A stretch of 64,000 nucleotides of DNA from Paenibacillus doosanensis (lineage in GTDB: Bacteria > Bacillota > Bacilli > Paenibacillales > NBRC-103111). Of the stretch, positions 35,257 to 44,495 are shown in pieces (position 1 is the stretch's first letter; every line of letters starts with the position of its first letter). A model generated the notes under the pieces. The model saw nothing but the letters and a program-made list of their open reading frames with translations, made no database searches and had not been told where the DNA came from. The stretch lies in the NCBI RefSeq assembly GCF_025060755.1, contig NZ_JANYUY010000024.1:42383-106382 (forward strand), given 5' to 3'. The position numbers were made by a program, and so were the translations under genes.

Positions 35257-36916
35257 AGGGAAGGGGAGCCGCTGGTTTGAGCTTAGGCGCTGGGATTTCT
35301 GGTCGTGGGTTACTGCGGCGGTATACTTGTTTTTGTTCGCCTTCATCGTCTATCCGCTGTTTTCCTTGCTGCTCAACAGCTTTTTCAACGACGAAGGGCT
35401 GTTTTCTCTCGAAAATTACGCCAACTTCGTGAAGCTGAAATATTTCTACAGCGCGCTGTGGAACAGCTTGAAGGTGTCCGCGCTGACGACGGTGTTCGCC
35501 GTGCTGATCGGCGTGCCGCTCGCTTATGTTACGACGCGGTATAACGTGAAATGCAAAGGACTCATTCAAATTCTGGTCATCATGTCTTTGCTGTCCCCGC
35601 CGTTTATCGGCGCGTATTCGTGGATTTTGATGCTCGGCAACAACGGCTTTCTGACGCGGTTTTTCCATGAGATCGGCATTCCTTTCACGTCCGTGTACGG
35701 TTGGAAGGGGATCGTGTTCGTATTTACGCTGCAATTTTACCCGCATATTTATTTGTACGTCTCAGGGGCGCTGAAGACGATCGACACATCGCTTGAAGAA
35801 GCGGCCGAAAGCTTGGGCCGCTCCGGCTTCGCCCGGCTGCGCACCGTAACGCTGCCGCTTATATTCCCAACGCTGTCCGCCGGGGCGCTCATGGTGTTCA
35901 TGGCCTCGTTCGCCGATTTCGGCACGCCGATGCTGCTCGGTCAAGGCTTCAAGGTGCTGCCGATTCTCGCCTACGAGCAGTTTATCAGCGAGATGGGCGG
36001 CAACCCGGCGATGGCGAGCACGCTGTCGGTCATTCTGATCGTCTGCTCGACGAGCATTTTGTTCCTGCAGCGGTATTTCGTTTCCCGCAAAAATTATACG
36101 ATGACCGGCTTGCGCACGCCGAAGGTGCAATCGCTGCGTCCGGCCATGCAGTGGCTTTTGACCGGCTGCGCGCTGCTCGTCGCTTGCGTATCGATGATTC
36201 CGCAGGCGACGGTGATCGTCACCTCGTTCATCAAGACGAAGGGGCCGGTCTTCCATCCGGGATTTAGCTTGAACAGTTATAAGGAAATTTTGTTCCGCGT
36301 GCCGAAGGCGATTATGAATACGTACAGCTTCTCGTTTATCTCCATCGTCATTATGGTTGTGATGGGAATGCTGGTCGCTTATGTGCTCGTACGCCGCAAA
36401 TCGAAGCTTACGGCGGCGCTCGACGGCTTGATCATGATCCCTTATGTCATGCCGGGAACGGTGCTCGGGATCAGTATGATCATCGCCTTCAACAAGCCTC
36501 CCGTCGTCTTGACGGGAACCTGGGTCATTCTCGTGGTCGCTTACGTCGTCCGCAAGCTGCCGTATACGATCCGTTCCAGCACGGCGATTCTCCATCAGCT
36601 GGACCGCAGCGTAGAGGAGGCGTCGATCAGTCTCGGCGTGCCGCCGATGAAGACGTTCTTCAAGACGACCGGCCGTCTGATGGCTCCGGGCGTCGCGTCC
36701 GGCGCGATCTTGAGCTGGGTGACGACGATCAACGAGCTGAGCTCGACGATCGTGCTCTATTACGGTGCGACGGCGACGATCTCGGTGACGATCTACAGCG
36801 AAGTGTTCACCTCGAACTACGGTACAGGCGCAGCGCTGGCCTCGATTCTGTCGGTTACGACGCTGATTTCGCTCATTATCGCCAACAAGCTGAGCAAAAA
36901 AGGCTTGCAAGTATAA
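35243..36916 (+). CDS. ABC transporter fused permease, AfuB/FbpB-like
   Basis: A 557-residue protein with about twelve membrane helices in two homologous halves. Each half has an EAA loop: EEAAESLGRSGFARLRTV in the first and EEASISLGVPPMKTFFKT in the second. One polypeptide thus forms the whole channel, as in FbpB-type systems. GTG start with AAGGAGG upstream overlaps the ATPase gene. Confidence 0.92.
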
Positions 36917-37117
36917 GCTTCCGCCGTCCAAGGACTCGCTTCCGACGGGAGCTCGGCGGTCAGCGGACGAATAGGCAGGATCGGGTTCGGTCGAGCGTGG
37001 GGCATTCGCAAGAATAAGGATGAAACGGGGTTATCCCTGTTATCGCCCCGGCATGCTACAATGGAGCTGCATACTATTCCGCCCAGTGATGAAGGGGCGG
37101 TAGCGCCGGAGGGATTC

Positions 37118-38359
37118 ATGAGACCGAACGGAAGACGATTTTGGATTATCGCCGCGTTGACCTTGCTGGCGGCGGCGGCTACGTACTATATGATGAACGG
37201 CGGCAAAACGAACGGGGCCAAAGGCGAAGCGATTCACGCCACGGCGCTGTCGATGTGGGTGTACAGCCAAGGCTGGGAAGCGCATGTGAGCGAGTTCCAG
37301 AAGGAGCATCCCGGCATCGACGTCGATGTGCGCTATTTCCGCTCCAGCGAGCAGCTGTATACGGAGCTGTTGGCGTCGATCTCGGCCAATGACGCTCCGC
37401 AGCTTGCGGAGCTGCAGAGCTTCTACGGCTTGGCCCAACTCGTCGATACGAAAGCGGTCGTGCCTGTCGACAAGACGGCGCTGCCCGAATGGCCGCAGCT
37501 TATTCCCGCCTTTGTCGAGAGGTACCGCTATCACGATGAGCACTGGGCCGTTCCGATCGGCGGAAGCTTGCCGCTGCTCTATTACCGCGAGGAGCTGCTG
37601 CCCGGAGGCCGGGCGAGCAAGCTGGCGCAGTGGAGCGAAGCGGAGGCGGCGGCTGCGCGGCCGAATCCGGATGTAAGGGAGAGCGGCAGCCAGAGGCTCT
37701 GGGGGATGGCGATGGATAAGGAGCTTCCCTGGTATTTGGAAAATTTGTCCTTTACGCCAGCTGATCGGGGGGGCGAGGGGCACGAGCGTAAGCTGACGGC
37801 GCTTTCGGTTTGGAGAAGCTGGGTTCATGAAGCCCGACTTATGGAGCCTCTGGAGCATCAGCGGGCCGCCAGCGATTTCATTAACGGCAAGGCGGGCCTG
37901 TTCATCGGCTCTTCCGATAAACTGCCGACGATCGAGAAATATATCGGCGGCAAGTTCGCCTTCGATGCGGTGCGGCTGCCGGAGCTGGCACAGCAGGGGA
38001 TTGTACCGGGGGCAAGCGCGCTGATGATGCTTCAATCCGCCCCGGCCAAGGCGAAGGCGGCGGCAAGCTTCGTCGCTTTCATGCTCCAGGAAGCCTCGCA
38101 GACCGCTCTATGGCGCAGCGACGGACTGATCCCGGCCCGATTCGATGTCGCAAGCAAGCTGGCGGAGGAAGGAACCGCAAGCCGGCGGCAGAAATTAATT
38201 TTGGAATCGGTGCCTTCGTTTGCCGTCAAGCCGCCGGACGTTTCCGATTATGGCGTGTGGACGGCTGCGCAGGATATGCTGGAGCAGCTGGAGCTCCAAG
38301 CGGATTTGCCGCTAGAGCGCAGCATCGGTAGCGTTTACGGGAAGCCGGCGCGCCGTTAA
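37118..38359 (+). CDS. Second extracellular solute-binding protein, no lipobox
   Basis: A 413-residue family-1-type solute-binding protein (LSMWVYSQGWEAHVSEFQ, HPGIDVDVRYFRSSEQLYTELL, FINGKAGLFIGSSDK). The N terminus is a short uncleaved-looking anchor (RFWIIAALTLLAAAATYYMM) without a Cys, so the protein is probably tethered by this helix and not lipidated. It lies 201 bp after the fused permease and before the PP2C gene. It could be a second receptor for the same importer or a sensor component. ATG 37118 follows GGAGGG at short spacing. Confidence 0.75.
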   Translation: MRPNGRRFWIIAALTLLAAAATYYMMNGGKTNGAKGEAIHATALSMWVYSQGWEAHVSEFQKEHPGIDVDVRYFRSSEQLYTELLASISANDAPQLAELQSFYGLAQLVDTKAVVPVDKTALPEWPQLIPAFVERYRYHDEHWAVPIGGSLPLLYYREELLPGGRASKLAQWSEAEAAAARPNPDVRESGSQRLWGMAMDKELPWYLENLSFTPADRGGEGHERKLTALSVWRSWVHEARLMEPLEHQRAASDFINGKAGLFIGSSDKLPTIEKYIGGKFAFDAVRLPELAQQGIVPGASALMMLQSAPAKAKAAASFVAFMLQEASQTALWRSDGLIPARFDVASKLAEEGTASRRQKLILESVPSFAVKPPDVSDYGVWTAAQDMLEQLELQADLPLERSIGSVYGKPARR

Positions 38360-38450
38360 CAACCCGGTGACAAAAGCGAAGATGATCAATGACATAGAGA
38401 GACGGACGATCCGTCGATGAAAGCGGATATACAGGAGGAGGAACCGATTG

Positions 38451-39323
38451 ATGAATATAGAGACGATCTCATTGCAAGGAACGGCGGAATGGAACGAGGA
38501 TGCTTTGGTCGTTAACGAGCGGCTGCAGCTGTACGGCGTGCTGGATGGCGCTACATCGCTTCATCCGTACCGCGGGCCGAATAACGAAACCGGCGGGCGC
38601 CTGGCTTCGCGCCTGATCGCGGACTATCTGGAATCGCTCGGCGAGAGCGACCTGTCCGGCGACAGCCTGAAGCCTCCCGTCGTTGAAGCGAACCGGCTGC
38701 TGCGCAAGAAGATGGCCGAGTCGGGGATCGACGTCGCCGATAAGCAAGCGTTATGGACGAGCGCCCTTGCGATCATTCGGATTCGGGAGGGCTGGATCGA
38801 TTACGCGCAAGTCGGAGACTGCATGATCGCCGCGATCTATAGAGACGGTTCTGTCCGCACCGTATCACGCGACCAAGTCGCCCATATCGATCAGCAGTCG
38901 AAGCGGATTTGGGAGGACGGCATTCGCCGGGGCATCACATCGAGATCCGAGCTGTGGGAGCTCGTCAAGCCGACAATTTTGCAAAATAAAGCGAAGATGA
39001 ATACATCGGAAGGCTATTCGGTCCTCAGCGGAGAACCGGAGCTGGAGGATTGGATCGAGTACGGCCGGATCAACCGCATTCAACTGCACGGCTTGCTGCT
39101 CGTGACGGACGGACTGTTCCTGCCCGCGGAGCGGGGCGGTGCAAGGGAGAGCGCTTCGCAGGACGCGATCCGGGAGCTGGCCCTGCGAATTGCCGACCAG
39201 ACTTTGGCCGGATATGCCGACTGGCTGATCAAGCTGGAGCTGGAGGATAAGGACTGCCAGCGTTATCCCCGCTTCAAAGTATCCGACGACAAGACCGGCA
39301 TTTGGATCCGGTTTGAAGATTAA
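38451..39323 (+). CDS. PP2C-like protein phosphatase
   Basis: A 290-residue protein with PP2C metal-site motifs: NEDALVV, GVLDGATSL, VGDCMIAAI and VTDGLFL, plus a final DDKTGIWIR (DD near the end). These match the aspartates that bind the two catalytic Mn/Mg ions. Targets could be a phosphoprotein or, given the neighbouring importer, a small phosphorylated ligand. It is the last gene of the importer operon and is followed by a terminator. ATG 38451 is 9 bases after AGGAGG. Confidence 0.8.
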   Translation: MNIETISLQGTAEWNEDALVVNERLQLYGVLDGATSLHPYRGPNNETGGRLASRLIADYLESLGESDLSGDSLKPPVVEANRLLRKKMAESGIDVADKQALWTSALAIIRIREGWIDYAQVGDCMIAAIYRDGSVRTVSRDQVAHIDQQSKRIWEDGIRRGITSRSELWELVKPTILQNKAKMNTSEGYSVLSGEPELEDWIEYGRINRIQLHGLLLVTDGLFLPAERGGARESASQDAIRELALRIADQTLAGYADWLIKLELEDKDCQRYPRFKVSDDKTGIWIRFED

Positions 39324-39353
39324 CGTGATAAACGAATCCTGTTTTGCAGCTTG

Positions 39354-39378
39354 CCTCCATCCTTGATGGAGGTTTTTT
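39354..39378 (+). terminator. Rho-independent terminator
   Basis: CCTCCATC-CTT-GATGGAGG followed by TTTTTT. It abuts repeat copy 4. Confidence 0.9.
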
Positions 39379-39380
39379 GG

Positions 39381-39551
39381 TTGTTTAGGAAATGATGCGC
39401 AGCCATATCCTGTGGAAATCCGGGCTCTCCCCCGAAAGTAAAGTCTACCCATAGAACGATCCCAGAGGAATGGTTAGACGCCGATCCAGCTTAGGCTGGA
39501 TGCGGACGGAATAAGCTTCAGAGCATCACGTCACTTTTGGGGGAGTGGTTC
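39381..39551 (+). repeat. Dispersed terminator-associated repeat, copy 4 (short form)
   Basis: A 171-bp element, same boundaries as copy 1, ending TTTTGGGGGAGTGGTTC. Confidence 0.85.
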
Positions 39552-39563
39552 TTAACGAATTAA

Positions 39564-39761
39564 AATATTTACAGCGATAAGGCGCTGTCGAACGGCGCTC
39601 TGATCGGCGAATACGCGCGGCCGCTCTATTTTGAAAAAAACTCGGTAGTGAATTATCTCATTTATGGCAATTATAAACCAGAGGCGAGGCATTTTTTCGA
39701 TGGCCGTTTCATGTATCGAATTAAGGTAACAGTTTCCATGAAGCGCTGGCAAAGACTTTAG
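39564..39761 (+). pseudogene. Possible coding remnant after repeat copy 4
   Basis: A 65-codon stop-to-stop frame has protein-like composition (GEYARPLYFEKNSVVNYLIY, then PEARHFFDGRFMYRIK) but no start codon with a ribosome binding site. It begins 12 bp after the repeat. I do not recognise the family. It may be the tail of a gene cut off when the repeat arrived. The rest of the gap up to 39970 is AT-rich and shows nothing I can name. Confidence 0.3.
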
Positions 39762-39970
39762 AAGCTATAAAAATAAAGACAATGCTTGTAGGTAGATCTG
39801 ACATGAAGTGTTAGACAAAAACACAGCAGTATCAAGGGAAAATCCGCATGGACTCACAGGACAAAAGGAGTTGCAAGAAGCGGTAAAAAGGATTAGAATG
39901 AAACCGGATTCCGATAAATAATTGACCTATGGAATAAAATGATGGGACGGTTTTGGAGGGAGCAGACAAA

Positions 39971-41392
39971 ATGAGTGAAGCGGTAAGAGTCGAGAAAGAT
40001 TTTCTGGGTTCCAAGGAAGTGCCGATGGATGCTTATTACGGGATTCAAACGTTACGAGCGGTAGAGAACTTTCCTATTACCGGTTACCGAATTCATGAAG
40101 AATTGATTCGGGCTATGGCGGTCGTCAAGAAAGCGGCGGCAACCGCCAATATGGAAATCTCCAGGCTGCAGCCGAGTCTCGGACAAGCGATCGTCCGGGC
40201 GGCGGACGAAATATTGGCCGGTGAGTGGCATGACCAGTTCATTGTCGATCCGATTCAGGGCGGCGCAGGCACATCGATTAATATGAATGCCAACGAAGTT
40301 ATTGCCAATCGGGCAATCGAGCTGCTTGGCGGAACGAAGGGAGATTATTTTACCGTCAGCCCGAACTCTCATGTCAATATGGCGCAATCGACGAATGATT
40401 CTTTTCCGACCGCCATCCATATCGCCGTCCTTTCTTCTATCGATAAATTGCTTGTCACGATGCGAGAGCTGCACGCTTCCTTTACGGCCAAGGCGTCCGA
40501 ATTTGACGGCGTAATCAAAATGGGCCGCACTCATCTGCAGGACGGAGTGCCGATTCGGCTCGGACAAGAGTTCGCCGCCTACGCCAGGGTGCTGAACCGG
40601 GATATTCTACGCATCGAGCAAACCCGGCAGCATTTGTACGAGGTGAACATGGGAGCGACTGCAGTCGGAACGGGGCTCAACGCCGATCCTCGCTACATTA
40701 AGCGGGTCGTGGAGCTGCTTGCGGGCTGGACCGGCTTTCCGCTGATCAATGCGGCCGATCTCGTCGACGCCACGCAAAATACGGATGCTTATACGGAAGT
40801 ATCCGCGGCGCTGAAGGTGTGTATGATCAATATGTCCAAGGTCGCCAACGACCTGCGCCTGATGGCTTCCGGACCGCGGGCCGGATTGGCCGAAATCAGG
40901 CTGCCGGCGCGTCAGCCGGGTTCCTCCATCATGCCGGGCAAAGTCAATCCGGTTATGTGCGAGGTCGTCAATCAGGTGGCGTTCCAGGTGATCGGCAACG
41001 ACCATACGATTTGCCTCGCTTCCGAAGCCGGCCAGTTGGAGCTGAACGTGATGGAGCCGGTACTTGTGTTTAACCTGCTGCAGTCGCTGAGCATTATGAA
41101 TCAAGCGTTTCATGTGTTCCGCGTTCATTGCGTCGACGGGATTGAAGCCAACGAGCAGCAATGTAAAGATTATGTCGACCGGAGCATCGGCATCATTACG
41201 GCGCTGAATCCGCATCTGGGCTACGAAGTGGCGGCCAGAATCGCGCGCGAAGCTACCCTCACCGGCAAATCGGTTCGCGAGCTGTGCTTGCTCTACAATG
41301 TACTGACCGAAGAGGAGCTCGATCTGATTCTAGATCCGTATGAGATGACGCATCCGGGCATTGCCGGAGCATCGCTGCTGGATAAGCAGTAG
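39971..41392 (+). CDS. aspA: Aspartate ammonia-lyase
   Basis: A 473-residue member of the fumarase/aspartase superfamily. It converts L-aspartate to fumarate and ammonia. The flexible catalytic loop GSSIMPGKVNP is present, with TVSPNSHVNMAQSTNDSFPT and MGRTHLQDGVPIRLGQEF; these and the length fit AspA over fumarase. ATG 39971 follows GGAGGGAGCAG. It appears monocistronic. Aspartate or asparagine from peptides taken up by the downstream importer could feed it (inference). Confidence 0.92.
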   Translation: MSEAVRVEKDFLGSKEVPMDAYYGIQTLRAVENFPITGYRIHEELIRAMAVVKKAAATANMEISRLQPSLGQAIVRAADEILAGEWHDQFIVDPIQGGAGTSINMNANEVIANRAIELLGGTKGDYFTVSPNSHVNMAQSTNDSFPTAIHIAVLSSIDKLLVTMRELHASFTAKASEFDGVIKMGRTHLQDGVPIRLGQEFAAYARVLNRDILRIEQTRQHLYEVNMGATAVGTGLNADPRYIKRVVELLAGWTGFPLINAADLVDATQNTDAYTEVSAALKVCMINMSKVANDLRLMASGPRAGLAEIRLPARQPGSSIMPGKVNPVMCEVVNQVAFQVIGNDHTICLASEAGQLELNVMEPVLVFNLLQSLSIMNQAFHVFRVHCVDGIEANEQQCKDYVDRSIGIITALNPHLGYEVAARIAREATLTGKSVRELCLLYNVLTEEELDLILDPYEMTHPGIAGASLLDKQ

Positions 41393-41673
41393 TACGCAGC
41401 GGGTTCACGTATATTTAGTTAACGATAGGAAATAGCAACCCTATTCAGGCTCATGCCGTTCATAGCGGCCGAACTTCCTTGCGAAGCCGGCGATGCGATG
41501 GAGCGGTATGAGTTTTTTTGTATTCGGACTACGGGAAAAACCACTTTGCGGGCGGGAAATGCATGGAGAATCGTCTTCTTCGCAGGGCGACTGTCCGTTT
41601 TTTGATTCGATCCCCCTATGAATGAAAGGGAATATGCGGTTGATGCTCCGACTTTCCCCATTATACAATATTT
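41393..41673. other. Intergenic stretch without a supported gene
   Basis: Minus-strand frames of 80 and 101 codons cross this stretch but have no ribosome binding site and no family resemblance. Nothing else is seen until the palindrome at 41674. Confidence 0.4.
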
Positions 41674-41698
41674 GTAATTGTTTTACGTAAACGATTAC
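41674..41698. promoter_or_regulatory. 25-bp palindromic operator candidate before fucI
   Basis: GTAAT-T-GTTT-TACGT-AAAC-G-ATTAC: two nested arms are perfectly complementary. It lies 90 bp before the fucI start. The form is typical of LacI- or GntR-type sugar operators. Confidence 0.5.
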
Positions 41699-41788
41699 TT
41701 GAGCTTTCCGGCAAGGCAGAAAATCTTGGTGCACGTCGTCGTTCAATGATAAATCAAATGGGATGAGGGAAGAAGGAGGATGTTAGAT

Positions 41789-43578
41789 TTGAAACAGGAG
41801 CAGCCAGTAAACAAGCTGAACGGCAGCATGCCGGCCATCGGAATCCGGCCGATCGTGGACGGCCGCCGGGGCGGCATTCGCGAATCGCTCGAAGAGGTCA
41901 CCATGAATATGGCGCGGGTCTGCGCCGATTTCTTGCAGAGGAACCTGCGCCATTCGAACGGGCTGCCGGTGGAATGCGTCATTGCCGACACCTGCATCGG
42001 CGGTGCGGCGGAAGCGGCGCGGACCGCCGAGAAGTTCGCTCGCGCCGGCGTCGGCGTAACGATATCGGTCACGCCGTCATGGTGCTATCCGACGGAGACA
42101 ATCGATACCGATCCGCTCATGCCGAAGGCTGGGGCTTCAACGGCACCGAGCGTCCGGGTGCGGTATACCTCGCCGCGGCGCTGTCGGCCCATAACCAGAA
42201 GGGCATCCCGGCGTTCGGCATTTACGGACGGGACGTTCAAGATATCGGAGATACGGCGATCACGGAAGACGTGCAGCGGAAGCTGCTGCAATTCGCCAAA
42301 GCGGGGCTTGCAGTTGCGACGATGAGAGGCAAGTCGTATTTGTCGATGGGCTCCGTCTCGATGGGGATCGCCAGTTGTATCGCCGACGAAAGCTTTTTCC
42401 AGGATTATCTCGGGATGCGCAACGAGTATGTCGACATGTCCGAATTTATCCGGCGGATGGAGCGGGACATTTACGATAAGGAGGAGTTCGAGCGGGCGCT
42501 GGCTTGGACGAAGCGGCATTGTAAGGAAGGCGCGGAGGTCAATCCGCCGCATTTGCAAAGAACGGCCGAGCAGAAGGAACGGGACTGGGAGACGGTCGTG
42601 AAGATGACGTTAATCGCCAGAGATCTGATGATCGGCAATCCGAAGCTGGAGGCGCTCGGCTACGGCGAAGAAGCGCTCGGCCATAATGCCATTGCCGCCG
42701 GATTTCAGGGACAGCGGGCGTGGACGGATCATTTTCCGAACGGCGATTTTATGGAAGCGATCCTCTCGTCGTCGTTCGACTGGAACGGCATCCGCGAGCC
42801 TTACGTCGTGGCTACCGAGAACGATACGCTCAATGCGGCTGCGATGCTGTTCGGTCATCTGCTGACCGATGCGGCGCAAATTTTCGCCGATGTCCGCACG
42901 TATTGGAGCCCGGAGGCGGTCAAGCGGGTAACGGGAGTGGAACTGACCGGCAGGGCGAAGAACGGAATCATTCATCTTATTAATTCCGGTCCGGCGGCGC
43001 TGGATGCGACAGGGCAGATGACGATCGGCGGAGAGCCCGCCATGAAGCCGTTCTGGGATATTACGGAGGCGGAGGTGAAGCAATGTCTGGAGGCGACCCG
43101 CTGGTGCCCGGCGGTCGATTTCTTCCGCGGCGGCGGCTTCTCCACCGACTTCCTGACGCGCGGCGGCATGCCGGTGACGATGGCCCGCATCAATATCGTC
43201 AAAGGGCTCGGCCCTGTGCTTCAACTGGCCGAAGGCTATACGGCGGACATTCCCGAGGAAGTGCACCGCGTGCTGGACGAGCGCAGCAATCCGACATGGC
43301 CGACGACCTGGTTCGTGCCGAACTTGACCGGCGAAGGCGCCTTCAAGGACGTTTACTCCGTCATGAACAACTGGGGTTCGAATCATGGCGCCGTAAGCTA
43401 CGGTCATGTAGGCGGCGATTTCATTACCCTGGCCTCGATGCTGCGAATTCCGGTCTGCATGCATAATGTGCCGGAGGAGCGGGTATTTCGCCCCAGCGCC
43501 TGGACCGCGTTCGGAGCGATGGAGCCGGCAGGAGCCGATTTCCGCGCTTGCGCCAATTTCGGTCCGCTGTACCGGTAG
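41789..43578 (+). pseudogene. fucI: L-fucose isomerase, broken by a frameshift
   Basis: The gene encodes a recognisable L-fucose/D-arabinose isomerase in two frames. The first piece (41789 to about 42130) reads [20 protein letters not shown] to [13 protein letters not shown]; the second, in the next frame, continues [20 protein letters not shown] to the stop at 43578. Compared with FucI, where a residue sits between PKA and WGF, about four bases are missing near 42129. The metal ligands (Glu in ATENDT, Asp in FADVRTYW, late His) and the rest of the 590-residue protein are intact. That suggests a recent mutation or a sequencing error. TTG 41789 is 9 bases after GAAGGAGG. FucI converts L-fucose to L-fuculose. 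Confidence 0.88.
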
Positions 43579-43625
43579 CCGTCATTCGGGCGAAAGTACG
43601 AGGAAAGCATAGGATAATCCCATTG

Positions 43626-43663
43626 CAGGCAGCCCTTCGGAAGGAAGAGGCTGCCTGTAATTT
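43626..43663 (+). terminator. Terminator-like hairpin after fucI
   Basis: CAGGCAGCC and GGCTGCCTG arms with a 14-base loop, followed by TAATTT. Confidence 0.6.
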
Positions 43664-43816
43664 GTCGAACGAGCTCCCTTCCAATCCCCGTTTGCCATAA
43701 CTTCATCATTATTTGCAGCATCCGCGCACTTCCCGATTTTGAGGCACATATCATAGCTTAAAGATAATAGCTTAATGATATTCCCCGGCAGGGATAACGG
43801 AAGGGAACGAAGCGAA

Positions 43817-44431
43817 ATGCCCCCGTATGCGGACGACAAATCCCCCCGGACACAGCTTGCTTATGACCTGAGCCATCATCCTGTGTTCGAAAGCAATCGT
43901 GACAACAATATAAACGCGGTATCCATTCATCAATTGAATAAGCTGGAGAACGTCTCTCTTCTCGATATGCTCCTCAGTGAGAATCATACATCCGATCCTC
44001 ATTCTCATCCGAACGCTTCCGAACTGGTCTACTGCATCTCCGGGGCCGCCGTCGTGTCCGTGTTGAATCCGTTCGCCAAAGAATGGTTAAACATTGCGAT
44101 CCAGCCCGGACAAGTGGCGAGTGTTCCGCAAGGCTGGTGGCATTACGAGACGGTATTGACCGGTAATGCGCATGTGCTCGCAATTTTCGATGCGCCCGCG
44201 CCTGAAACGATTCCCGGCTCCGATCGTTTGCGTTTAACGAATAACGGCTGCGGGCCCGGCCCGGCGGGAAGGACGGCCAAACAGGCGGTCCCGAACGCAG
44301 CGCAGCCCAACGTGAACGCGAATACGCAGCCGCGTTATGCCGCTCATCCCAAGCCTGCGTTCGGATGGCATCCGCAGCCTTCCTCCGGCGATTCGCAGCC
44401 GCTCGCCTATTCGCCGTATTGGGGATGCTAG
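43817..44431 (+). CDS. Cupin-domain protein with low-complexity tail
   Basis: A 204-residue protein. The cupin metal motif is DPHSHPNASELVYCISG (about 57-73), with a second half at IQPGQVASVPQGWWHYETVL. It resembles oxalate-decarboxylase-type and spore-coat cupins. The C-terminal about 65 residues are rich in Pro, Asn, Gln and Ala (NAAQPNVNANTQPRYAAHPK) and end YSPYWGC, like Bacillales coat or crust proteins. A spore-surface role is an inference. ATG 43817 has GAAGGGA upstream. It stands alone between convergent genes. Confidence 0.72.
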   Translation: MPPYADDKSPRTQLAYDLSHHPVFESNRDNNINAVSIHQLNKLENVSLLDMLLSENHTSDPHSHPNASELVYCISGAAVVSVLNPFAKEWLNIAIQPGQVASVPQGWWHYETVLTGNAHVLAIFDAPAPETIPGSDRLRLTNNGCGPGPAGRTAKQAVPNAAQPNVNANTQPRYAAHPKPAFGWHPQPSSGDSQPLAYSPYWGC

Positions 44432-44495
44432 GCGGCTTCATGGCCAACGACGGCTCCCGACCGATATCCTTCCGGAACTAGGAAGCGGTTATGGA

